Part shown: positions 34,360 through 42,721 of the stretch, in pieces
Layout of the letters: the number at the start of each line of letters is the position of its first letter
Numbering within the stretch: position 1 is the first letter of the stretch
Source: Rhizobium ecuadorense
Lineage (GTDB): Bacteria > Pseudomonadota > Alphaproteobacteria > Rhizobiales > Rhizobiaceae
Reading direction: 5' to 3'
Length of the DNA stretch: 64,000 bases
Assembly: GCF_001187535.1 (NCBI RefSeq)
Contig: NZ_LFIO01000958.1
Span: forward strand, 91,613 to 155,612
Program-made: the position numbers and the translations under genes
Notes under the pieces: model-generated
What the model saw: only the letters and a program-made list of their open reading frames with translations
Told to the model about the DNA's origin: nothing
Databases searched by the model: none

Positions 34360-35394
34360 GTGACGACCAGCATCAGACATATCGCCAAACTTGCAGGAAC
34401 GTCGGTCTCTTCGGTCTCGCGGGTGCTCAACAACAGCGGTTACGCCTCGCCTGAGCTCAGGGACCGCGTCGAGGCGGCGATCCGAACACTGAACTACACA
34501 CCCAGCAAGGGCGCCCGCATGCTGCGCGGGGCACCCAGCCGGATGATCGGGCTGATGCTGCCGTCGATCGACGTGCCGTTCTTCGGCATCCTCGCCCACG
34601 CCATCGAACAGGAATTGTTTCAGCACGGCTATCAGACGCTGATCTGCAGCACGGCGGAAAATATGGATCACGAGGCGCGCTATCTTTCCATGCTGCTTGC
34701 CCAGCGCGTCGACGGCGTCATCGTCGCCAGCGCTTTCGGCAACATCGAGCATTTCGGGGTGCTGCGCGACGCCGGCATTCCGATCATCGCCATCGACCGC
34801 GAGCTGAGCGGCATCGCCGACGACGCTGTCATGGCCGATCACGAGGAAGGCGGACGGCTGATGGCGCGCCACCTGATCGGCCTCGGCCACCGGGCGATCG
34901 CCATCGTTGGGGCGCCGGCCCACAGCCAGCCTATCCAGCTGCGGCTCGAGGGCATCACGGCGGAAATGGCGAAAGACGGCATCGCGCCTGCGGCCGTGGC
35001 GATGGCGGAAGAGCACAGCTTTGCGGAGACCTACCGGCTGGCGCGCGAATTGCTGGCGTCTCGCCCCGATATCACCGCGATCATCGGCACCACCGATATT
35101 TCCGCGATTGCCGCAATTCATGCGATCCAGGATCGCGGATTTTCCGTTCCGAACGATTATTCCGTCGTCGGCTTCGACGACCTGCCGGAAGCGGCCTATG
35201 TCTTTCCACGGCTGACAACGGTCGCGCAGCCGATCCGCAATGTCGGGCAGCAGGCAGCACGGCTGCTGGAGGCGCTGATTGAGGACCAGCAAACGGGGGA
35301 CGGATTGCGACAGGCTGCGGTGGTCAAAGTGCCGGTCACGCTGATCGCGCGCGACTCCACCGGTCCCGTCCGCAGCGCAAAAAACCCGTTTTAG
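34360..35394 (+). CDS. LacI-family transcriptional regulator
   Basis: 344 residues from GTG 34360, which places the helix-turn-helix at the very N-terminus as in most LacI proteins; GTG 34294 would add 22 residues. HTH: SIRHIAKLAGTSVSSVSRVLNNSG; periplasmic-binding-protein-like ligand domain from about residue 60 (IGLMLPSIDVPFFG, VDGVIVAS, VVGFDDLP). Convergent with the alcohol dehydrogenase, their stops sharing four bases. The two identical operators at 41089-41164 have a LacI-type AACGTT centre and are its most likely target; ligand presumably a sugar or polyol of this locus. Confidence 0.9.
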   Translation: MTTSIRHIAKLAGTSVSSVSRVLNNSGYASPELRDRVEAAIRTLNYTPSKGARMLRGAPSRMIGLMLPSIDVPFFGILAHAIEQELFQHGYQTLICSTAENMDHEARYLSMLLAQRVDGVIVASAFGNIEHFGVLRDAGIPIIAIDRELSGIADDAVMADHEEGGRLMARHLIGLGHRAIAIVGAPAHSQPIQLRLEGITAEMAKDGIAPAAVAMAEEHSFAETYRLARELLASRPDITAIIGTTDISAIAAIHAIQDRGFSVPNDYSVVGFDDLPEAAYVFPRLTTVAQPIRNVGQQAARLLEALIEDQQTGDGLRQAAVVKVPVTLIARDSTGPVRSAKNPF

Positions 35395-36401
35395 GGCCGG
35401 ACGATGACCTTGATCTCGCCCGGCAACGGCGCGTTGCCGACCACATCGGCGACCTCTTCGAGACCGATGGTTTTGGTGACCAATGCGTCCAGTTCCAATG
35501 CTCCGCTTGCGACCAGTGCCGCAGCGCGCGAATGGGTGAAGGGGTTGAGGTAGGCGGGCCTGATATCGACTTCGTTGATCAGCAGATCGAAGGGCAGAAC
35601 CGGCACCTCGACACCCGCAGGCGTGACCCCGAAAAGCACGAAGGTGCCACCGCGCCGCGCCATCCTCAGACCGCTTTGAAGCGTGTCGCTGACGCCGGCG
35701 CACTCGATGACCACATCCGCGCCGCCTTTGGTGGCCTCTCGAACGGACGCGACCGTGTCCGAAGAATTCGGGTCGAAGGCGTGCGTCGCCCCCAGGCGCA
35801 GGGCGGCCTGGCGTCTCGATTGCTGCCGCGTGATCAAAATGATCTCGCCTGCCCCCGCCAGACGGGCCAGTTGTACCATCAGCAAGCCGATCACACCGCC
35901 GCCGAGGATCGCGACGCTGTCGCCCGGACGGATCCCTGCCTTGTCGATGGCGTGGATGCAGCAGGCCAGCGGTTCGGAGAAGGCGCCGTGAACGGGATCG
36001 AGGCCGGCCGGCAGGATGAAGGCCTGCGCCTGCGGCACCGCCACATATTCGGCAAAGCCGCCATCCCGCGTCACGCCGATGGCGGTCAGGCTCTCGCAGA
36101 GATTCGGCCGCGCCTGCGTGCAGGCCGGACAGGTGCCGCAGGCGATATTCGGGTCGACCGTCACCAGCTCGCCGCCGGCAAAGCGGGTGACGCCATCGCC
36201 GATCTCTTCGACGATGCCGCAGAATTCGTGGCCCAGCGTGACGGGGATCGCGGTCGGATATTCGCCCTTGTACATGTGGCGATCGGAGCCGCAGATGCCG
36301 GCGGCAGCAACCCTGACAAGCAGCTCGCCCCGCCCGGCAACCGGTTTCTCAACGCTGCGCATGGTCAAAGACCCGATCGATTCCAAGCGTACAGCTCTCA
36401 T
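35391..36401 (-). CDS. Zinc-dependent alcohol/polyol dehydrogenase (MDR, L-iditol/sorbitol type)
   Basis: 336 residues. Catalytic zinc ligands C37 (GICGSD), H58 and E59 (GHEF); structural zinc cysteines C88, C91, C94 and C102 (CGTCPACT...LC); Rossmann loop AILGGGVIGLLM. This is the threonine/sorbitol dehydrogenase branch, which oxidises secondary hydroxyls of polyols to ketoses with NAD(P). Last gene of the leftward operon starting at 41074. Its stop overlaps that of the convergent lacI. Confidence 0.9.
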   Translation of the reverse strand: MRAVRLESIGSLTMRSVEKPVAGRGELLVRVAAAGICGSDRHMYKGEYPTAIPVTLGHEFCGIVEEIGDGVTRFAGGELVTVDPNIACGTCPACTQARPNLCESLTAIGVTRDGGFAEYVAVPQAQAFILPAGLDPVHGAFSEPLACCIHAIDKAGIRPGDSVAILGGGVIGLLMVQLARLAGAGEIILITRQQSRRQAALRLGATHAFDPNSSDTVASVREATKGGADVVIECAGVSDTLQSGLRMARRGGTFVLFGVTPAGVEVPVLPFDLLINEVDIRPAYLNPFTHSRAAALVASGALELDALVTKTIGLEEVADVVGNAPLPGEIKVIVRP

Positions 36402-36457
36402 TCCACTCCTCCAGACCTCAAGCTCGATTGCCTATTCCTGCCGATGAAGCGAAGCGC

Positions 36458-37246
36458 TCAGCTCATGACATTGCCGCCGTCGACATTGTAACACTGCGCC
36501 ACGATGTATGCTGCATCCGGCCCGGCCAGGAAGGCGGCCATGGCGGCCTGTTCCTCGGCGGCGCCAAATCGTCCGGCGGGAACGGCAGCGGCCACGCGGC
36601 GCTTGACGTCGCCGGGTTTCAACCCTTCCCGGCTGCCGAGTTTTGCATCGACGATGTCCCACATCGGCGTATCGACGACGCCGGGAGCGATGGCGTTGAC
36701 GTTGATGCCATAACGGATCAGCTCCAGGGCGCAGCTTTGCGTGATGCTGATGACGGCCGCCTTGGAAGCGCAGTAAGCCACGGCCGGTCCTTCGCCGCGG
36801 CGGCCTGCCTGGGAGGAGAAGTTGATGATGCGTCCACCTGCCCCTCTCTCCACCATGTGCCGGGCGACAGCCTGCGTCATGAAGATCAAGCCTTCGATAT
36901 TGACCTGAAACACCTTGGCGGTCCGCTCGCGGGATATTTCCAGGATAGACTCGACCTCGTAGATGCCTGCGGCGTTGACCAGGATGTCAATCTTGCCGGC
37001 GGCGGCTATGGAAAGACGCACGGTCTCTTCGATGCTGTCCTGGCTGGTCACATCGAGCGCCACACCCCAGGCTTGAGCACCGATCGCCGCCGCCACCCGC
37101 GCGCATTTCTCACCGTCGAGGTCCGCGACCACGACCCTGGCGCCTTCGGCGGCGAAGCGTTGGCAGACCGCCTTGCCGATGCCGCTGGCGCCGCCCGTGA
37201 CCAATGCCACCTTGCCGGAGAGCCGCGCATTTTCTGTAGATGTCAT
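36458..37246 (-). CDS. Short-chain dehydrogenase/reductase, polyol dehydrogenase-like
   Basis: 262 residues from ATG 37246, with GGGGAGA upstream. Classical SDR: TGGASGIG cofactor loop, NAAGIYE, catalytic Ser in INFSSQAG, YCASK with Tyr and Lys. Acidic residue at the end of beta2 (VADLDG) favours NAD. Close to sorbitol/galactitol dehydrogenases (SmoS-like) in overall pattern. Its ATG overlaps the stop of a 24-codon leader ORF (ATGA), implying translational coupling. Confidence 0.88.
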   Translation of the reverse strand: MTSTENARLSGKVALVTGGASGIGKAVCQRFAAEGARVVVADLDGEKCARVAAAIGAQAWGVALDVTSQDSIEETVRLSIAAAGKIDILVNAAGIYEVESILEISRERTAKVFQVNIEGLIFMTQAVARHMVERGAGGRIINFSSQAGRRGEGPAVAYCASKAAVISITQSCALELIRYGINVNAIAPGVVDTPMWDIVDAKLGSREGLKPGDVKRRVAAAVPAGRFGAAEEQAAMAAFLAGPDAAYIVAQCYNVDGGNVMS

Positions 37247-37317
37247 CGCGCTGTCTCCCCAGCTGCATCCAAACCGGCAAAGCCGCCGTGCGCGGCTGCC
37301 ATGGTGAATAGCTTCAT
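37243..37317 (-). CDS. 24-codon leader ORF coupled to the SDR gene
   Basis: ATG 37317 with a strong GGGAGGAG site; encodes MKLFTMAAAHGGFAGLDAAG plus ETAR and stops at TGA overlapping the SDR start as ATGA. It sits 31 bases after the kinase stop. No Thr/Leu-type attenuator codon run. Either a coupling leader, a small protein, or the remnant of a gene truncated at its start. Confidence 0.45.
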   Translation of the reverse strand: MKLFTMAAAHGGFAGLDAAGETAR

Positions 37318-37348
37318 CTGCTCCTCCCTTTTGATTGCCTGGCATCGG

Positions 37349-38401
37349 CTAGGCGGGGTTCGTCTCCTTCGCCTCCCGGAGGAGGATAGACATGTCGGGA
37401 ATGCCGTCGGTGGCCGTCGCGCCCGTCAGGCAATACGCAGCCGCAGCATGGGCGACGGTGCAGATATGCTCGACCGGCCAGTTCTCATGCAGGCCGTAAA
37501 GCACGGCGGCACAGAAGGCGTCTCCGGCGCCGACCGTGCTGACGATGTCATCGGCATCGACGGGTCGTGAACGCGTCATGATCGGGGCAGCGCCAGGCGC
37601 GAACCAGAAGCAGATCTCCGGCGCGTGGATGACCGCTCCCCTGGTGACGCCTGCGGCCAGCAGTCGCTCGCCGGCTTTCAAAAGCGCCGACTCGATCAAA
37701 TCTCCATTCGCATCGCGAACGACAAGGCCGGTTGCCCGGCCGGCCTCCATTTCGTTGATGATCAGGAAATCGCAGAAGGGCAGAGCGACGCCGACCTTGG
37801 CCGCAAATTCCGGGTCTTCACTCGAGACGAAATCCACGCAGGTCGTCAGCCCCGCGCAGCGCGCGGCTTCGAGCAGGCGCGAGGCTCCCGACCGACCGTC
37901 GGGGCCTATTCGGTCGAGACCCGGCAACAGCATGAGATAACCGAGATAGAACAGCCGATAGCCGGCCTCGGCGAAGGCCGCGGGTGAGATGCGTTTGTCC
38001 GTGACAGCATCGTTGGCGCCGCCATGATAGAAGAAGGTCCGGTTCTGACCGGGCACATTCATCACATGCGTATGCGCCGTCACCCGGTCGGCAAGCGCGG
38101 TGAGACCGCCGATATCGACGCCGGCCGCCGCAAGCCTGGCCTTGACGATCTCTCCGTCCGGATCGGCGCCAATGCATCCCGCCGCCGCCAGCTTTCCGGG
38201 AAATCCAAGCGAGGCGAGATCGGTGACGACATTGGCAGCCCCACCCCCGACGCCGAGATCCTGATGCAGGATATGGGCGAGATTGCCCTGTTCGGGCCAA
38301 TAGGACAGGGTGTGGACGCGATCGACAATGAAGTTTCCGGCGCAAACGATACCGCCCTGCTTCAGACCGCCCTGATGGTGAACCTCCTCCCCGGTTCGCA
38401 T
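37349..38401 (-). CDS. PfkB-family carbohydrate kinase
   Basis: 350 residues from ATG 38401, with AAGGAGG upstream; the ATG shares a base with the preceding stop (TGATG). PfkB signatures: GGGAANVVTDLASLG near residue 55 and DIVSTVGAGDAFCAAVLYG near residue 295, the latter with catalytic Asp in GAGD. In the operon it lies between an aldose-ketose isomerase and an aldolase, so it probably phosphorylates the ketose product. Exact sugar unknown. Confidence 0.9.
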   Translation of the reverse strand: MRTGEEVHHQGGLKQGGIVCAGNFIVDRVHTLSYWPEQGNLAHILHQDLGVGGGAANVVTDLASLGFPGKLAAAGCIGADPDGEIVKARLAAAGVDIGGLTALADRVTAHTHVMNVPGQNRTFFYHGGANDAVTDKRISPAAFAEAGYRLFYLGYLMLLPGLDRIGPDGRSGASRLLEAARCAGLTTCVDFVSSEDPEFAAKVGVALPFCDFLIINEMEAGRATGLVVRDANGDLIESALLKAGERLLAAGVTRGAVIHAPEICFWFAPGAAPIMTRSRPVDADDIVSTVGAGDAFCAAVLYGLHENWPVEHICTVAHAAAAYCLTGATATDGIPDMSILLREAKETNPA

Positions 38402-39072
38402 CAACGGCCTCCTTCGTTCCACAAGGGCCTGAGCGGCGGCTCGTCTTCCTCGATCGCGGCAAAGCGGCCGATCGGCTCCAGAAAGAAGTTATCGCTGTTG
38501 TCGTCGTTGACCTGGCTGACCTCGCCGACAAGGACAGGTCCGCCGCCTTTCCTGCCGTAGAAGCGGTGGTAAAGCCCGGTGCGGATCGTGACGCTCCGGC
38601 CGGGCTCGAGGACCAGCGGCTCCCATGCGGCGAGCCGGCGCGGCAGGCCGTCGACCGGAACCGTCACATCATCCTTCGACACATTGCCCTCGGCATCGGT
38701 TGCGGCGAATTCGATGACGAGATCGCCGCCGGCGCGATTGATGATGTCTTCCATCTTGGCCGCGTGCCGGTGTGTCGGCGTGACCTGCCCTTCCCCGACG
38801 AAGAGCAGCTTTTCGGCATAGGTCCGTTCACCCTCGACACCCACGATGCCATTGCGCAGGCAAAACAGCACGAGGCCGCACTCGGCAAATCGGTTCGAGC
38901 CGAAATCGGTGACATCCCACCCGAGTTGATGGGCGCGCAGATAGGCCGATTCCTGGGGATGAGTGGCAAAGTCCGCCGCCGTCCAATAGCCCCAAGCCGG
39001 CAGGGACCAGTGCCAACGATCGAGGGTCGCGTTTGCCCGCTGCAACGCGGCATTGATCTCCGAGCGCTGCAT
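38401..39072 (-). CDS. D-lyxose ketol-isomerase-like cupin
   Basis: 223 residues from ATG 39072, sharing a base with the upstream stop. Single cupin domain with metal ligands in TPTHRHAAKMED (two His, one Glu) and a later His in LYHRFYG, as in bacterial D-lyxose isomerases, which interconvert D-lyxose/D-xylulose and D-mannose/D-fructose. Aromatic-rich N-terminus (LDRWHWSLPAWGYW) is family-typical. Provides the isomerase step of an isomerase-kinase-aldolase set. Confidence 0.85.
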   Translation of the reverse strand: MQRSEINAALQRANATLDRWHWSLPAWGYWTAADFATHPQESAYLRAHQLGWDVTDFGSNRFAECGLVLFCLRNGIVGVEGERTYAEKLLFVGEGQVTPTHRHAAKMEDIINRAGGDLVIEFAATDAEGNVSKDDVTVPVDGLPRRLAAWEPLVLEPGRSVTIRTGLYHRFYGRKGGGPVLVGEVSQVNDDNSDNFFLEPIGRFAAIEEDEPPLRPLWNEGGR

Positions 39073-40226
39073 CAGCGCTCCGCCCCGGCATACTCCACCG
39101 GCACCACGACGTCCTCGCGACCGGATTTGAGGGCTGCCGTCAGCACCGCATGATGCGCCTGCGCTTCCGCCGGCGTCGCGCAGCCGAAGCCGTTCGCATT
39201 GCCTCCGGCAAGCTCGTCGACGAAGGCCGCCCACATCTGCTGTATGGCGTCGGCAAAACCGAATTCGAAGATCTTGCCGGTGATGGCGGGAAACAGCGAG
39301 CCGTAGCCGAGATCCTCGGTGCTCCAAGCCTGTGCGCCGCCATTATAATCCATCCACTGCCACTGACGCGGCGACTTCGTGCTGAAGAATGCGCTTTTCT
39401 TCATGCCGAGAACGCGGATGTACCAGCTGTTGGATTCGCCGGGCGCGATGCGCCAGGTCTTCAGCACCATCGGGAAATCCTGATCGCCGGTGCGTACGCG
39501 GCTGCTGATCGTGGCATTGTCCCAGGTGGTGCAAGGCAGCATGCCGCCCTTGCCGTCGAGACGTTCGGTGACTTTCTTGACCAGTTGTGCATGCAGGGTG
39601 GCCGGGCGCCAGCCGAGACGCAGGGGCACATGCAGCACATGCATGCCGAGATCGCCCATGCAGCCATAGTCGCCGTTGATCTCGGCCATGCGCTTCCAGT
39701 TGATCGGCTTTTGCCGGTCGATGTCCGAAGAGTGCAGGAAACCCGCCTCGACCTCGAGGATCTCGCCCATGTCGCCGCTTTTCGCCAGCGCGATAACCTT
39801 CTGGGCGCCGGGAAAGAACGGCATTTCCGACGAGCAGCGGACCAGGAGTTCGGGGTGCTCGGCGAGAGCCGCCATGATCGCCCGGTTCTGAGCGGCGTCC
39901 ATGCCGAAGGGCTTTTCGCCGAGAAGATGTTTTCCGGCCTTGAGGATATCGATGTAAAATTGCTGATGCAGCACATGCGGGACGGCGCAATAGACCGCAT
40001 CGACCTCGGGATTGGCCAGAAGCTCCTTATAGTCGGCGGTGAACTGGCGAACGGTCGGCACATGATCCCTGAACCAGTCGAGCAGCGTCGCGTTGGTATC
40101 GCAGACGGCGACAATTTCCGGCCGCGCCTTCACATCGGCCAGATGCAGCCAGCGCGCCGCAGCACTGGCGAACTCGCGCCCCATCAGACCGCAGCCGATG
40201 ACGCCGAAGCGGAATGTTTTCGTCAT
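39072..40226 (-). CDS. Gfo/Idh/MocA-family oxidoreductase
   Basis: 384 residues with GGGAGGGA upstream. N-terminal Rossmann fold GVIGCGLMGREFA, then GEKPFGMD with the conserved Lys of the EKP motif, and the alpha/beta C-terminal domain with DLGMHVLHVPLRLG (Asp/His catalytic area). Such enzymes oxidise or reduce sugars, inositols or sugar acids with NAD(P). Second gene of the operon; substrate presumably the sugar handled by its neighbours. Confidence 0.9.
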   Translation of the reverse strand: MTKTFRFGVIGCGLMGREFASAAARWLHLADVKARPEIVAVCDTNATLLDWFRDHVPTVRQFTADYKELLANPEVDAVYCAVPHVLHQQFYIDILKAGKHLLGEKPFGMDAAQNRAIMAALAEHPELLVRCSSEMPFFPGAQKVIALAKSGDMGEILEVEAGFLHSSDIDRQKPINWKRMAEINGDYGCMGDLGMHVLHVPLRLGWRPATLHAQLVKKVTERLDGKGGMLPCTTWDNATISSRVRTGDQDFPMVLKTWRIAPGESNSWYIRVLGMKKSAFFSTKSPRQWQWMDYNGGAQAWSTEDLGYGSLFPAITGKIFEFGFADAIQQMWAAFVDELAGGNANGFGCATPAEAQAHHAVLTAALKSGREDVVVPVEYAGAER

Positions 40227-40249
40227 GACATGTCCCTCCCAGACGCGCG

Positions 40250-41074
40250 TCAGCCAATATGCAGAGAGGCCTGCTCGACGGAAGCCTTGTCATGGACGAT
40301 CGCCATCAAGGCCCGCGTCATGCCGCCGGGATTGTGATGCTGGATGACGTTGCGGCCATAGACGATGCCACGGGCGCCCTGCTCCATCAACTGCTTGGTG
40401 CGGGACAGGATTTCCTGATCGGAAACGCGGCCGCCGCCGCGCACCAGCACCGGCAGGCCCTGGGCGATCTCGACCACGCGGTGATATTCCTCGACATTGT
40501 CGCATGGGTCGGCCTTGATGATGTCGGCCCCGAGTTCGGCCGCCTGGCGCACGAGCGGCAGGATCTTGTCGATCGCACCATCGACCATATAGGCGCCCTT
40601 GGAATTGTCCTGCATGACGAGCGGCTCGACCATCAGCGGCATGCCATAGATCTCGCATTGGCGCTTCAGGCTGTTCACGTTGCGCACGCAGGCCCGATAG
40701 ACGTCCGGCTGGTCCGGCAGCATCAGAAGATTGACGACGACGCAGGCGGCATCCAGTGCAACGCCCTGTTCCACCGCCCTGTCGATCATTTCGGAAAACA
40801 ATCGAGACGGCAGGGGATTGCCGTAGATATTGGCGATGTCGGTGCGCAGCACCAGGGCCGGGCGTTGTTTGCCGGGAATGGCCTGGAGAATGGGCGCGGT
40901 GCCCGGCGGAAGCTGAATGGCATCCGGGCCAGCCTCGGCGATCACCTCGATGGCGGTCTTCATATTCTCGATGCCGGCGAGGAAGGTCCGCTCATTGAAC
41001 ATGCCGTGATCGATGGCAACGTCAAAACAATTTCCGGACACGCCGAAAAGTCGGTTCAACCGTGCGGATTTCAT
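40250..41074 (-). CDS. Class I (DhnA/LsrF-type) aldolase
   Basis: 274 residues, TIM barrel. FDVAIDHGMF near residue 20 and ADIIKADPCDN near residue 190, where the Lys is the probable Schiff-base residue; VRGGGRVSDQE and GIVYGRNVIQH form the phosphate-binding end. Family members include DhnA fructose-bisphosphate aldolase and the LsrF thiolase. First gene of the leftward operon, 15 bases from the promoter-proximal operator, with GGGAGGAG as ribosome site. Likely cleaves the phosphorylated ketose made by the PfkB kinase. Confidence 0.87.
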   Translation of the reverse strand: MKSARLNRLFGVSGNCFDVAIDHGMFNERTFLAGIENMKTAIEVIAEAGPDAIQLPPGTAPILQAIPGKQRPALVLRTDIANIYGNPLPSRLFSEMIDRAVEQGVALDAACVVVNLLMLPDQPDVYRACVRNVNSLKRQCEIYGMPLMVEPLVMQDNSKGAYMVDGAIDKILPLVRQAAELGADIIKADPCDNVEEYHRVVEIAQGLPVLVRGGGRVSDQEILSRTKQLMEQGARGIVYGRNVIQHHNPGGMTRALMAIVHDKASVEQASLHIG

Positions 41075-41088
41075 CAGGCTCCTCCCAG

Positions 41089-41164
41089 ATGTGGTAACGT
41101 TTCCATATTCGAATAGACGGCGCGGAATTACGAGTCAAGAAAATGTGGTAACGTTTCCATATTC
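41089..41164 (-). promoter_or_regulatory. Sigma70-like promoter bracketed by two identical LacI-type operators
   Basis: An exact 22-base direct repeat occurs at 41089-41110 and 41143-41164, each with the near-palindrome TGGTAACGTTTCCA (centre AACGTT). Between them on the minus strand lie TTGACT (41138-41133), 17 bases, and TATTCG (41115-41110). Operator centres are 54 bp apart, near five helical turns, suiting repression with looping. Drives the aldolase-to-dehydrogenase operon. Confidence 0.8.
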
Positions 41165-41179
41165 ATTATTCCCCAAGAA

Positions 41180-41953
41180 CTACCAGCAGGTGAACCCTGC
41201 ATCGACATTGACGATCGCTCCGGTCATCAGGCTGGCGGCGCCCGATGCGAGGAAGAGGACCGCGCTTGCAACCTCCTCCGGCGTTCCCATCCGTCCCATC
41301 GGCGTGTCGGCGAGCCAGAGCGGAATCCGCTCGCGATTGGCTTCGACGGCCACCACCATCGGTGTCTCGATGTAGGTGGGCGCAACGGCGTTTACCCTGA
41401 TGCCGTGCTGCGCCCATTCGGCAGCCAGCGAGCGCGTGAGGTGGTGGACCGCCGCCTTCGAGACGTTGTAGGCCGTCTGCGGTTGCGGCCGGTTGCAGAT
41501 GTGCCCCGACATCGAACCTAGATTGACGATGGTGCCGTGTTTCATCGAGACCATGTGACGGCCGAAAGCGCGCGAGCACCAGAAGACGCCGTTGAGATTG
41601 ACGTCCATCATGCGCAGCCAATCGGCGTCGCCGAGATCCTCCGCCGGGATGCCGCTCTGGCCAATCCCGGCATTGTTGACGAGGATCGTCGCCGGCCGGC
41701 CGGCGTCGGCAAGCTCGGCGGCAATCGCCTCCATACGGGCTGCGTCGGTGACGTCGCCCAGCCGGACCTCGACGTCGTAGCCCTTGTCGCGCAGCGCCAG
41801 CGCTTGCCGGGCGTCGGCCTCGCTGCGTTCGATGACGACGACGGCAGCACCCGCCTCCGCCAGCGCCTCGGTGCAGCAGAGCCCGATCGCGCGCCCTCCG
41901 CCGGTGACCACCGCACGCTCGCCGTCGAGACGAAATTTCTGCAGGTAACTCAT
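41180..41953 (-). CDS. Short-chain dehydrogenase/reductase
   Basis: 257 residues from ATG 41953, with AAGGAG upstream; the frame is open much further but into the neighbouring gene. TGGGRAIGLCC cofactor loop, NNAGIG, Ser in VNLGSMSG, YNVSK. Last gene of a second leftward operon (ROK, kinase, GatZ-like, SDR, SDR). Resembles gluconate 5-dehydrogenase/galactitol-dehydrogenase-type SDRs; a polyol or ketose substrate is inferred from context. Confidence 0.87.
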   Translation of the reverse strand: MSYLQKFRLDGERAVVTGGGRAIGLCCTEALAEAGAAVVVIERSEADARQALALRDKGYDVEVRLGDVTDAARMEAIAAELADAGRPATILVNNAGIGQSGIPAEDLGDADWLRMMDVNLNGVFWCSRAFGRHMVSMKHGTIVNLGSMSGHICNRPQPQTAYNVSKAAVHHLTRSLAAEWAQHGIRVNAVAPTYIETPMVVAVEANRERIPLWLADTPMGRMGTPEEVASAVLFLASGAASLMTGAIVNVDAGFTCW

Positions 41954-41964
41954 ATCAGGCTCCT

Positions 41965-42690
41965 TCAGATGTCGAATGCGCTGGGAAGCACCACGATATC
42001 GCGGATGGTGACGTTGCGCGGCCGGGTCAGCATGAAGATGATCGCATCGGCGACCTCCTTCGGCTCGATCAAAGCCCCAGCCTCCTTGGCCTTGCGAAGG
42101 TTTTCCTCCGGCCAGTCCGCGAGCAGAGCGCTGATCACCGGCCCTGGAGACACCGAGCCGACACGAATGCCGTTTTTCAGAAGCTGGCGCCGCATCGTCT
42201 GGACGAAGCAGGTCATCGCCCATTTCGACGACGAATAAACCGGCTCCCATGGGATTGCCGAATGCCCGGCGACGGAGCTTGTGACGACGATGTCGCCGGT
42301 GCCACGTTCGATCATGTGCGGAATGACATTGTGAACGTTCTTTATGACGACATTCACATTGAGATTGAGCATCCGATCGATCGTGTCGAGGTTGGTTTCA
42401 ACAAGGTCGCCGCCGATATAGGTGCCGGCATTGGCATGCAGGATATCGAGTCTGCCCGTCTTCGACAGGACGCCTTCGAGCAATCCCGCGCACTCGTTCG
42501 GATTGAGCAGGTCGATCACCAGCGGAATAGCGCGCTCGCCGAGCCGGCTGCAGACAGCCTCAAGGGCCTTTTCATCCCGATCCACCAGCACGACCGTTGC
42601 GCCTGCGGCGAGCATTGCCTCGGTCGAGGCCAATCCTATGCCTGAGGCCGCACCGGTGACCGCCGCGATCTTCCCATTCAATTCCGTCAT
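41965..42690 (-). CDS. Short-chain dehydrogenase, ribitol 2-dehydrogenase-like
   Basis: 241 residues with AGGAGGAG upstream. TGAASGIGLAS loop, VDRDE acidic NAD selector, HANAGTY, Ser in VTSSVAG, YSSSK. The C-terminal part (VLPSAFDI) and HANAG resemble ribitol/D-arabitol 2-dehydrogenases. Eleven bases separate it from the next SDR. Probably oxidises a sugar alcohol to its ketose. Confidence 0.85.
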   Translation of the reverse strand: MTELNGKIAAVTGAASGIGLASTEAMLAAGATVVLVDRDEKALEAVCSRLGERAIPLVIDLLNPNECAGLLEGVLSKTGRLDILHANAGTYIGGDLVETNLDTIDRMLNLNVNVVIKNVHNVIPHMIERGTGDIVVTSSVAGHSAIPWEPVYSSSKWAMTCFVQTMRRQLLKNGIRVGSVSPGPVISALLADWPEENLRKAKEAGALIEPKEVADAIIFMLTRPRNVTIRDIVVLPSAFDI

Positions 42691-42721
42691 CGTTTTCTCC
42701 TCCTATCTTGATCCCGATTGC

